Source: Acidobacteriota bacterium (GTDB lineage: Bacteria; Acidobacteriota; Terriglobia; Terriglobales; Acidobacteriaceae). Taken from it: a DNA stretch of 64,000 nt. How positions within the stretch are numbered: position 1 is the stretch's first letter; each line of letters begins with the position of its first letter. The stretch spans positions 59,708 to 123,707 of the forward strand of contig JABCZL010000017.1 in the NCBI GenBank assembly GCA_013289685.1, read 5' to 3'. Under the pieces are notes generated by a model. That model searched no databases, was not told where the DNA came from, and saw only the letters and a list, made by a program, of their open reading frames with translations. The position numbers and the translations under genes are program-made. Shown here piece by piece: positions 21,785-28,444 of this stretch.

Positions 21785-23371
21785 TCAGTTCACCTGGCCT
21801 TTCGGCGTGCTTCCGCCGCTGCCAGAGGGATCGATCTTGCGACGTCCCTTCACGGCAGCGACCACGCCGACGATCTCGACTTGCGGTTCAGGCTCGAGCC
21901 CTTCCGGCACGTGGTACAGGCCGGAGTAGCTCGCCGAAATGAACTTCTGATCGGCTTGACGGCGCAGATCATCCAGCTTGTCGCGGGAAGAAATGGACAC
22001 CGGCACAATGTACTTCGCCGCTTCCTCGATCGAAGTGCTCAGCACATGCGCGTTGTAACAGCAGTTGCGGATTTCGGCAGGCGTCCAGCCCGTATCGTCA
22101 GGGCGCTTGCCTTTCACATTCCACTTCGCTTCGTACAAGTTCCAGGCCGCTTCCTTCTCAGGCTTGGTCGGCAGATCGAAGAAGAAGGTGCCCGAGCGGA
22201 ACCGGCGCCGCATCTCCGGAGGCAGGCTGTCGAAACGATTGCACGTCGCGATGTAGTAGACCTGGCCCTGGCTGACGGCATGCACCACCTTGAGCGCGGT
22301 GCGGATGTTCTCGCCGGACTGCCCCACAAGCGAGCCCTTCATCCCGGCGAGATCGAAGAAGATCAGCGGCACTTGCCATTCGTTGGCAATCGCTTTCGCA
22401 AGCAGCGTCTTGCCAGAGCCGGCAACGCCCAGGAACGCGCTGCCTTCGGCTTCGGTCTCTTCCATGTCGGTCAGGAGTGCGCCAATCATTTCGGTTGTCG
22501 TGTCTCCTGTGCCTACGGCGCCGAAGTTGGCCATGTGCTTGTCGATCTCATCGATGAATACGACGGCACGGCGTCTGAGAGGACCCTGTCCGCGGCGCAG
22601 ATGGAATCCCTTGCAGTTTCCAAGGCCGATCACGCTGCTGAACGAATCCTTTCCGCGCCAGATGCTCAGGCCTGGCGTCTGTTCGATCTGTTGTCGTTTG
22701 CGTTCCCACAACGCTTCGATATCGAGACCAGCTTTGGTGATGCTCATCGCGCAGACTTGCTCTGCCGGAAACGCAGCGAGGCCGGAAAGCGCTTCGACCG
22801 CACGCTCCACGACTTCGGCCTTTGGCTTCTCTTCGGCTTTGATCAGATTCGCCGCAAGATAGGTTTCGCCCACTATGCCTGCCAGTTGCGCAGCATCGGG
22901 AAGCGGCTCGTCCAGCACCAAAACATCTTGCGCGAGTTCTGGCGGCAGAGTAATCGCTGGACCCACCATGACCAGCGTGCGGGTATCCTCTTTGAACTTG
23001 TCGCGCAAGTTCCAGACAGCTTGGACCACTCGGCTGTCGTGGAAATAGCGATTCAGGTTGGCCATGAAGACGACCGTGCCGGCTGGAATGGCGTTCTTCG
23101 GCGCGATCTTCTTGAGCATGTCGAGAGGATCTTCCAGACGGTTGGCATCTTCGCCGGATCCAGTGATGAGTGACTTCGCGACATTGCGGCCCCGCGGATC
23201 GTTGCAGCCAACAACGCCGTTGACGATATCCCACAGGATCATCGGCGACTCGCCATGCGTCCGGTCGTTCACGATGTTGGCGATGGTCGCTGCATAATCG
23301 GCGGTCCGTACAAAAATGAGCGGAGTCGAAACCTTGCGTGCTGCTTTGAATGTTTCAAGGAAAGTTGGCAT
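21785..23371 (-). CDS. Ycf46-like AAA+ ATPase with permuted Walker motifs
   Basis: 528 residues. An N-terminal Ycf46-like domain (residues about 1-200, with ILWDIVNGVVGC) precedes the AAA+ core. There the Walker B segment VVFIDEIDKH (about 270-279) comes before Walker A GVAGSGKTLLAK (about 315-326), followed by GSLVGQSGENIRTALKV, sensor 1 YIATCN and RRRFRSGTFFFDLP. In ordinary family members Walker B lies between the last two segments. The neighbours (SWIM, DUF1257 and DUF2997) point to a remodelling machine. The hairpin/AAAGGGAGAATC element sets the start. Confidence 0.9.
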   Translation of the reverse strand: MPTFLETFKAARKVSTPLIFVRTADYAATIANIVNDRTHGESPMILWDIVNGVVGCNDPRGRNVAKSLITGSGEDANRLEDPLDMLKKIAPKNAIPAGTVVFMANLNRYFHDSRVVQAVWNLRDKFKEDTRTLVMVGPAITLPPELAQDVLVLDEPLPDAAQLAGIVGETYLAANLIKAEEKPKAEVVERAVEALSGLAAFPAEQVCAMSITKAGLDIEALWERKRQQIEQTPGLSIWRGKDSFSSVIGLGNCKGFHLRRGQGPLRRRAVVFIDEIDKHMANFGAVGTGDTTTEMIGALLTDMEETEAEGSAFLGVAGSGKTLLAKAIANEWQVPLIFFDLAGMKGSLVGQSGENIRTALKVVHAVSQGQVYYIATCNRFDSLPPEMRRRFRSGTFFFDLPTKPEKEAAWNLYEAKWNVKGKRPDDTGWTPAEIRNCCYNAHVLSTSIEEAAKYIVPVSISSRDKLDDLRRQADQKFISASYSGLYHVPEGLEPEPQVEIVGVVAAVKGRRKIDPSGSGGSTPKGQVN

Positions 23372-23374
23372 CTT

Positions 23375-23415
23375 GATTCTCCCTTTCGTTTTGCGATTTC
23401 TTTGCGGCGAATCGC
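23375..23415 (-). promoter_or_regulatory. Hairpin/ribosome-binding element of the AAA+ gene
   Basis: Minus strand: GCGATT stem (23415-23410), an 11-nt loop containing GCCGCAAA, AATCGC (23398-23393), a spacer, AAAGGGAGAATC, AAG-ATG. The loop is longer than in the other copies but keeps the CCG-x-x-AA core. Confidence 0.65.
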
Positions 23416-23420
23416 TGCCG

Positions 23421-23762
23421 TTATTTGGCCCTCTTATCCTGTAGCATAAAGCGCCGCATGTGAGCGTACATCCAGCGCCCGCCCGGGGTAAGGTCGCGGC
23501 GTAGCTTCTTGAGCTGTCTGACCAAGAGTGCCCGTCGAATCATGATGTAGATTTCCATCGGTGGAGTGATGATCGCGAACGGAGCACAAATCATCATTCC
23601 CGTTGCGTACAGTATGATCCGGATTTGTTTCAGGCTGAACAGACTCGGCATGTTGCCGTAAGGGATTTGCTTCCGCATCTCTTTCCGGTCTTGGCTCCAT
23701 ACCCACAGCAACCCGAGGAGCATCCACGCCAGAGTCATGATCGCGCCAGGATTCACATTCAT
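23421..23762 (-). CDS. Two-span membrane protein, 113 aa
   Basis: 113 residues starting MNVNPGAIMTLAWMLLGLLW. Two hydrophobic segments (near residues 7-20 and 47-65) are separated by a basic loop, with a basic C-terminus. The ATG at 23762 follows a hairpin/AAGGGAGAATC element. Function unknown; it is one of several small membrane proteins in this stretch. Confidence 0.72.
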   Translation of the reverse strand: MNVNPGAIMTLAWMLLGLLWVWSQDRKEMRKQIPYGNMPSLFSLKQIRIILYATGMMICAPFAIITPPMEIYIMIRRALLVRQLKKLRRDLTPGGRWMYAHMRRFMLQDKRAK

Positions 23763-23766
23763 GGTC

Positions 23767-23795
23767 GATTCTCCCTTGCGCCGTTCGCGGTCGGC
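23767..23795 (-). promoter_or_regulatory. Hairpin/ribosome-binding element
   Basis: Minus strand: GCCG stem (23795-23792), loop ACCGCGAA, CGGC (23783-23780), GC, AAGGGAGAATC, GACC-ATG. It is a four-base-pair stem with the standard 8-nt loop. Confidence 0.75.
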
Positions 23796-23797
23796 AG

Positions 23798-24013
23798 CTA
23801 CCGGTGCAACCACTCTCCCAAGAGCGGTAAGTAGATGGCAACTGCGGCTACGATGGCAAGTAGCGCCAGCGCGTAGGCCACGATCGCCGCAACGTTGACA
23901 ACGCCTTTTAGGTTTATGGTAGTGAAGTGGCGGCCGCTTCCACTACACAGTGTACATTCGTCGGTGCCGCGGCCGTGGCAGGCGGGACACGGAATACTCT
24001 TATGCTGTCGCAT
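23798..24013 (-). CDS. DnaJ-type CxxCxGxG zinc knuckle plus membrane segment, 71 aa
   Basis: CPACHGRGTDECTLCSGSG (residues 9-27) matches two CxxCxGxG knuckles of the DnaJ central domain. One hydrophobic segment (AAIVAYALALLAIVAAVAIY) follows. Possibly a membrane-anchored chaperone-like adaptor. It overlaps the upstream gene by 14 bp. Confidence 0.75.
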   Translation of the reverse strand: MRQHKSIPCPACHGRGTDECTLCSGSGRHFTTINLKGVVNVAAIVAYALALLAIVAAVAIYLPLLGEWLHR

Positions 24014-24326
24014 TTTTGGCCTCTTGGACTATCCAATCACGGATGGCTTTGATAGCGTCACTCGCCATCTCGATCGTGCTTGGCCAATGCCACTTGTATA
24101 CGCTTCCGATCACGTACGCCGTGTTGCCGCCGGCCGCCACGATCACGGTGTAGTCGGCGTGATGAGTTTCGATAACCTGCGCGGGATTGCCGTGACTGAA
24201 CACGGCAAAGTCTCCAGTTCTGCCATGCTCGATCATTTCCGCGAGCGTGTTAACGAACTCCACTGGGTTGCGGCGAATGTCGCCGATGGCATCGTTGCGA
24301 ATAATCACCGTGGTTTGGTTTCCCAT
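24000..24326 (-). CDS. Hypothetical protein, 108 aa
   Basis: 108 residues starting MGNQTTVIIRNDAIGDIRRN. AAGGAG precedes the ATG at 24326, which overlaps the stop of the upstream membrane-protein gene. It looks like a compact alpha/beta protein (FAVFSHGNPAQVIETHHADY). No family recognised. Confidence 0.75.
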   Translation of the reverse strand: MGNQTTVIIRNDAIGDIRRNPVEFVNTLAEMIEHGRTGDFAVFSHGNPAQVIETHHADYTVIVAAGGNTAYVIGSVYKWHWPSTIEMASDAIKAIRDWIVQEAKNATA

Positions 24327-24493
24327 CAGCTTTTCTCCTTTTTGCGAAAGACTTGCGGAAAGAACAACGTGAGCACCAGATGCAGGGCCGACAGGATCAG
24401 CCCTGCGGAAACGCACGCCGTGATTACGGCGAGCGCGAACTTAACCTTCGCGTCACTGTTAAAAACCCACGACCAAAACTGATATTCGGTCAT
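24326..24493 (-). CDS. Small membrane protein, 55 aa
   Basis: 55 residues from ATG 24493 to TGA 24326-24328: MTEYQFWSWVFNSDAKVKF, then a long hydrophobic helix (ALAVITACVSAGLILSALHL) and a basic C-terminus. It overlaps the upstream gene by ATGA and the downstream start by one base (TGATG). Confidence 0.72.
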   Translation of the reverse strand: MTEYQFWSWVFNSDAKVKFALAVITACVSAGLILSALHLVLTLFFPQVFRKKEKS

Positions 24494-24756
24494 AGCCCAC
24501 CCCAACGATACAGTTCGTCACGGCTTTGAAGGGCAGCCTTCTTCGCCTCAGTGCCAGCGCACCAGAGTTTGTGGCTTTGCCAACCGGCAATAAATGTCGC
24601 CACGCCGGTCAATCCATCGATCAGATGGTGAACGACGCCAGCGAGCGATTGATTAAGCAACGCATCAGACACGCCCTCGATCGCGCCACAAAGAGCCATG
24701 AAGAACAGAAATCCAAACAAGATTCCGTACGTCCCATTACGTCTTGTATGGCTCAT
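24490..24756 (-). CDS. Small membrane protein, 88 aa
   Basis: 88 residues from ATG at 24756 (ATGA overlap with the upstream stop), starting MSHTRRNGTYGILFGFLFFM. Hydrophobic segments lie near residues 9-25 and 45-60, with a charged C-terminus (GTEAKKAALQSRDELYRWG). No family recognised. Confidence 0.72.
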   Translation of the reverse strand: MSHTRRNGTYGILFGFLFFMALCGAIEGVSDALLNQSLAGVVHHLIDGLTGVATFIAGWQSHKLWCAGTEAKKAALQSRDELYRWGGL

Positions 24757-25694
24757 CGCGCACCTTCCCTTTCTGGCTTTGGCAAGCATCCATCGCAGAA
24801 CACGCCGCGTGAAACTGGCCGGTTGCACCGGACTGCGCGGCGCTGCTCGATGGTATGCGTGGGAGTTTTCATCGCCACGCACAGGGTTTGGCTGTAGGCC
24901 ACTTCATGCTCAACCAATCGCTGCGGCAGTGGTGGGATGTTAAACGCGATGTTTGGCACTCCACTCCCTGCTACCAGTGTTTTGCCGGTGCCAGATTGTG
25001 TCAGCATCGGCTTTTCCAACATGCGGTCGAGTGAGCGGCGGCGACGGCGCATGAATCGCCGGAACGATACCCGCGCTGGCTGATAGGCTCGGCTCTTTTG
25101 GACGAGACCCAACTTGCGGCGCAGCTTGATCCAAAACTCCGCGTTCAGCGGCTTGGTATTAAGCCAACGCAGCAAGTCTGGAAATAGATGCTTCTGAAGT
25201 ATCAGTTCCAGGCGTGCCCGGGCCTCGTTCTTGTTCCGCTTGCACGCGACGCAAACGCGGTAATACGGTTTGTCGTGGACGCACGTGAAAATGCTCGCAC
25301 GTCGCCGGTTCCGCTTCTTTTCCGCTTTGCGCCACGCCGCTGATTTGTGAATCCGCGGCTCATCCGACTGCTTCTTGGGAACGAAGAGAGAATGGCGCAT
25401 GTGGAACTTCCGCAGTTCGGACCACGCCACCATCAGCATGACGTTGGTGCGATTCTTCGGGACGCCGAACCGACGACGCCACTGTTCGATTTGAATCGGG
25501 TGTAAGTCTTTGACGCGCCACTGGTGCCACGGCAACTTGGTTCCGGCTAACTGGTGCGCGAGGCGCTTGCCGGCGTGCTTGGCTAACCGCGTGCTGTCTT
25601 TGCTCGCGGTCGATAGACTGCTGCGAAACTCCGATGGCGTCGCCGCGATCTCTCGCTTCGACCAACGACGACTACGCTTCACGTGGCGCGTCAT
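24753..25694 (-). CDS. Basic Cys-containing protein, 313 aa
   Basis: 313 residues, strongly basic with many Arg-rich stretches (RRFMRRRRRSLDRMLEK). It has a C-x(n)-C-x-x-C segment (CVHDKPYYRVCVACKRN) and a C-terminal finger-like CNRPVSRGVFCDGC. Likely a nucleic-acid binder; no family recognised. ATGA overlaps on both sides. Confidence 0.68.
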   Translation of the reverse strand: MTRHVKRSRRWSKREIAATPSEFRSSLSTASKDSTRLAKHAGKRLAHQLAGTKLPWHQWRVKDLHPIQIEQWRRRFGVPKNRTNVMLMVAWSELRKFHMRHSLFVPKKQSDEPRIHKSAAWRKAEKKRNRRRASIFTCVHDKPYYRVCVACKRNKNEARARLELILQKHLFPDLLRWLNTKPLNAEFWIKLRRKLGLVQKSRAYQPARVSFRRFMRRRRRSLDRMLEKPMLTQSGTGKTLVAGSGVPNIAFNIPPLPQRLVEHEVAYSQTLCVAMKTPTHTIEQRRAVRCNRPVSRGVFCDGCLPKPEREGAR

Positions 25695-25984
25695 GCTGCC
25701 ACCTGTTTTTTCCTTCGGACCGGGATGCCTACCGCTTCCGGCGCGAACTTTTTAATGTGTCGGCAAGGATTCCGCATCCGGATGATCTCGCCGTTCTTCT
25801 GCTTCACGTTTCGCGGGACGATCCACCCCAAACAGGAGCAGGCCCACTTGCCATTCTTGCAAGTGACGGTGTAATGACGGCGCGCGTCGCTCGACGAAGT
25901 GACTTCGATTCTCCGAACACCGGCGCGCTTGGAGGACCGAATCACGCGGATTGGCTTCGGCTCTTGCCAGTAGTGTCGGCTCAT
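25691..25984 (-). CDS. SWIM-type zinc-finger protein, no tail peptide
   Basis: 97 residues from ATG at 25984 (ATGA overlap with the HNH gene). The finger is WACSCLGWIVPRN ... NPCRHIKKFAPEA. It is the fourth SWIM protein of the region but ends in VRRKKQVAA rather than the PKRKI-x-LE peptide. Confidence 0.76.
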   Translation of the reverse strand: MSRHYWQEPKPIRVIRSSKRAGVRRIEVTSSSDARRHYTVTCKNGKWACSCLGWIVPRNVKQKNGEIIRMRNPCRHIKKFAPEAVGIPVRRKKQVAA

Positions 25985-26277
25985 GCTGCCACCTCTGCGC
26001 GCCACTTCTTGAAGACCAGCTTCGCGTGGTAGGACTTGTGGCAGGATTGGTGCGCTACGCGGCGGTTAGCTTTCCGATTGTCGTCGTGGTTACCGTTCTT
26101 GTGATGGATGGTGATATCCATGTCGAAGATCGGCGCTCTGGCGTTTCCGAACTTCGGTTCGATATCCGTAGGAAGAAATCCCTTGTTGCAGAAGAAGCAC
26201 TTTTCGCCTTCAAGAAAATGCCAGAGCAACTCGCGGCCCTTGTTCAGCTCCATCTCAGTTCGTCTCGACATTGCCAT
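25981..26277 (-). CDS. HNH endonuclease, 98 aa
   Basis: CFFCNKGFL begins a treble-clef region, and ITIHHKNGNHDDNRKANRRV, then AHQSCHKSYHAK completes the HNH core. A near-consensus promoter (26344-26372) lies about 70 bp upstream, and AAAGGGGAAACAG gives a ribosome-binding site. It is a compact stand-alone HNH, either homing or related to DNA packaging. Confidence 0.88.
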   Translation of the reverse strand: MAMSRRTEMELNKGRELLWHFLEGEKCFFCNKGFLPTDIEPKFGNARAPIFDMDITIHHKNGNHDDNRKANRRVAHQSCHKSYHAKLVFKKWRAEVAA

Positions 26278-26343
26278 TCTGTTTCCCCTTTCTCTCTAAC
26301 TGCGCTTGCTAGCATTTGGGTCGTTCTTATACTAGCGTTCAGC

Positions 26344-26372
26344 ATTATAGCTTAGTCGGCACGATAGGTCAA
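26344..26372 (-). promoter_or_regulatory. Promoter P2: TTGACC-17-TATAAT
   Basis: Minus strand: TTGACC (26372-26367), 17-nt spacer, perfect TATAAT (26349-26344). By eye 22 of 29 positions equal those of the promoter at 9024-9052 and 21 of 29 those at 18275-18303. It lies in a 177-bp gene-free gap; the other 82 bp of that gap (26373-26454) show no further feature. Confidence 0.8.
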
Positions 26373-26454
26373 GCACGAATAACCGTTTACTGTGTCGGGC
26401 AAGGTGGGGCTAGTGGCGAGAAAGGTACGGCTATTGACTAGGCGAAAAGGCCTG

Positions 26455-27096
26455 CTATCGCTGCTGGACTTCTGGCTCATCCTCAGCGTTGCGCGACTGT
26501 TGGACCGAGATCTCCGCTTCCGCTTCGATCTTGGCTAAGGGAGCCTGGATTACGTCGAACCGATTGAAGGGAACGCCGAGCAGGATCCAAATCATTTTCG
26601 GCGGCGGCTGGAGATCGATCTTGTCGATTCGTTTGCGGCCTTTGCCTTCGTTCAAAAGATTGTCCAACTCAATCGGCTCGAATAGATCGTTCAGCTCTAC
26701 ATCCGTAGTGGCCAGCACTTCCTTGTCCCAGGCGAGATCGACTTCCTGCGTCCTGTTCTCGAACAGGGCGAGCTCACGCGCCTTCTTATCCTCGCCCTCA
26801 AGCTTCAGGTCTTTGCGGCGAACGGCAACGAGCGTATCGCCATCGGAGTCAACAACCATGACGCGTTTGTAGCCCAACGACTTCGCCTGCTCAAGGGTGG
26901 CGTTACCGCTGATCACGCGGTTATCGGCATCGAGCAAAATCGAACGGCCGGCACCAAACTTCTTGAGCGAAGTCTTGAGCATCTTCTTACCGCGGGGCGT
27001 GTGTTTGTTGGGATTGTTCCGGTCCGGCTTCAAGTCTTCGATTGGTTCGAGTGCGATCTCGGCCATCTCATCAGAACTTCCGTTTTTTGCTGCCAT
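26455..27096 (-). CDS. ParB-like nuclease-domain protein
   Basis: 213 residues from ATG at 27096 (GGAG 8 nt upstream; ATG at 27105 is also possible). PNKHTPRGKKMLKTSLKKFG, then RSILLDADNRVISGNATLEQ fits the ParB N-terminal domain as found in phage and methyltransferase-linked proteins. A long acidic C-terminus follows. It may bind DNA or a nucleotide. It is distinct from the larger ParB-like protein at 2503. Confidence 0.8.
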   Translation of the reverse strand: MAAKNGSSDEMAEIALEPIEDLKPDRNNPNKHTPRGKKMLKTSLKKFGAGRSILLDADNRVISGNATLEQAKSLGYKRVMVVDSDGDTLVAVRRKDLKLEGEDKKARELALFENRTQEVDLAWDKEVLATTDVELNDLFEPIELDNLLNEGKGRKRIDKIDLQPPPKMIWILLGVPFNRFDVIQAPLAKIEAEAEISVQQSRNAEDEPEVQQR

Positions 27097-27292
27097 TTCT
27101 GACATCTCCGTTCTTCGATCGCTCGACTTCCGACAAAAGATAAGTGCGCCGCAGGCGCCGAATGGTGCATACGGAAACGCTGAATCGTGTGGCAACTGCT
27201 TCGGCGGTGACATCCGCCACGAATAAAAGATGGAGTATTTGTGCGCGCTGCGCCTCGGAGAAATGCGGCTTGGGACCAGACAAACCGGCCAT
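27071..27292 (-). CDS. Small helix-turn-helix protein, 73 aa
   Basis: FSEAQRAQILHLLFVADVTA, then AEAVATRFSVSVCTIRRLRR is a homeodomain-like helix-turn-helix; a Lys/Arg-rich tail follows. It could be a regulator or a small-terminase-like protein, but nothing else supports the latter. It overlaps the start of the ParB-like gene by about 26-35 bp. Confidence 0.7.
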   Translation of the reverse strand: MAGLSGPKPHFSEAQRAQILHLLFVADVTAEAVATRFSVSVCTIRRLRRTYLLSEVERSKNGDVRNGSKKRKF

Positions 27293-27331
27293 GTCTCTGG
27301 AGTGTACTGGTTAACCATTGGCTGAGTCAAA

Positions 27332-27958
27332 CTAGTCCAAAGAAATGGCTCGCCGGGGCCTCGCGAAAATGGGCTCTTTTCGCTGGGTTCCAATGGTCTG
27401 ATAGCCGCTCTCTTCAATGGTCTTGCACGCCTGGCACAGAGGACGCTGATAGGCTGAATCAAAAAGCTGGCCGCAGTTCGTGCACCGCAGCTTGAATGTC
27501 TGTGTCGGCTCAACCTGGACGCCATCGGTATTGAATCCGCGGTGTCGTAGCTCGGCGCCTACGCTCTCAAACAGCCAGTTGAACTGAGTCCTATCAATAG
27601 GGCAGTTTGAGAAAAACCATAGCAGGTAATCATTGGGTAGCACGGAGACTTGTGCGCCGCGGAACTTACCGAGTGGCATGATCGCTCTGCCGTGTCTGCT
27701 CATGGCGTCTTGTGCGGCGGCGTGCAGGACGCGGCCGATTCGTTCCCGTTCGAATCCGGTGAGGATTTTAGCATCGCGAATACCGTGCCGTTTACGTAAG
27801 TGGTGTTTCAATCCGCAGGAGGCCCATCCGACACTCGTATACCAGCGCAGGATTCTGGCCGGCTCGCATCTGAAACACCTGGCGTAATCTCTTTCTTCGT
27901 TCCGTGAAAGATGGAAGCTGCCGAATAGCTCGCCATCATAGCCGGTGTTATTTGGCAT
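27332..27958 (-). CDS. Zinc-finger protein with DUF3820-like core and RPRRAISLD tail
   Basis: 208 residues. An N-terminal finger (CFRCEPARIL ... ASCGLKHHLRKRHG) is followed by MPLGKFRGAQVSVLPNDYLL near residue 93, similar to the DUF3820 motif of exonuclease-linked proteins. A C-terminal zinc ribbon (CTNCGQLF ... LCQAC) and the tail IFARPRRAISLD complete it. The last is the shared peptide of this phage. Likely DNA-associated. Confidence 0.72.
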   Translation of the reverse strand: MPNNTGYDGELFGSFHLSRNEERDYARCFRCEPARILRWYTSVGWASCGLKHHLRKRHGIRDAKILTGFERERIGRVLHAAAQDAMSRHGRAIMPLGKFRGAQVSVLPNDYLLWFFSNCPIDRTQFNWLFESVGAELRHRGFNTDGVQVEPTQTFKLRCTNCGQLFDSAYQRPLCQACKTIEESGYQTIGTQRKEPIFARPRRAISLD

Positions 27959-28241
27959 TGCCCTTCATCACCGCGGCCAGGTGTCGCAGCATAGGATCGG
28001 ACTGCGACTCGAGCCATGCGATGTACTGCGCTCGCTGCTGGTCGTGCAGCTCCGCATGCCGGCAGTGATTCGGGAAGAAAAAGCCGAGAGCTCCGGCAAG
28101 GATCTTGCCCCACAGCTTGCCGGCATGGGCGGCTCGACCGGATCGTGCGCTGATCGTTTCGCCGAGATTGCCGGCGAAGATCACGTTCACGAACTCGTCA
28201 AAGCCGATGGCCAGATTAAGCAGATACGTTTGTATTTTCAT
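27948..28241 (-). CDS. Conserved small phage protein, 97 aa
   Basis: MKIQTYLLNLAIGFDEFVNV then GETISARSGRAAHAGKLWGK and FFFPNHCRHAEL resemble a common small phage protein family, sometimes labelled helicase in databases without evidence. Start ATG 28241 overlaps the upstream stop as ATGA. Function unknown. Confidence 0.75.
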   Translation of the reverse strand: MKIQTYLLNLAIGFDEFVNVIFAGNLGETISARSGRAAHAGKLWGKILAGALGFFFPNHCRHAELHDQQRAQYIAWLESQSDPMLRHLAAVMKGNAK

Positions 28242-28444
28242 GATCCACTCAACATCGCCGCAGCTTCTTCCTTCGTCGTCTCTTTGAAGACGTGCATGCC
28301 ACTCGGCAGTTGATCTACCCAATAGAAGTAAAACGTCGCGCCGCTTTGATCGTCATGGTATCGGCAAACGCGTGGCAGATAGGGAAAGGCCGTCTCATAC
28401 CAGAGATCTGAACCATTAGCGAACCGGAGCAGGATTTTGATCAC
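28238..28444 (-). CDS. Hypothetical protein, 68 aa
   Basis: 68 residues from GTG at 28444 (VIKILLRFANGSDLWYETAF), with AGGTGG just upstream; an upstream in-frame start at 28471 would lengthen the overlap with the epimerase gene. Beta-rich with an acidic helical end. No family recognised. Confidence 0.65.
   Translation of the reverse strand: MIKILLRFANGSDLWYETAFPYLPRVCRYHDDQSGATFYFYWVDQLPSGMHVFKETTKEEAAAMLSGS

Noticed and set aside
21761..23173. Long open frame on the plus strand opposite the AAA+ gene
   Set aside because: It is the antisense shadow of a well-supported AAA+ ATPase; its product has low-complexity Arg/Ala/His composition and no motif.
12793..23795. GGGAGA in the repeated leader as T7-like promoter start
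   Set aside because: T7-type promoters need a conserved upstream block such as TAATACGACTCACTATA; here the upstream sequence is a variable hairpin stem. The constant distance to start codons fits a ribosome-binding role.
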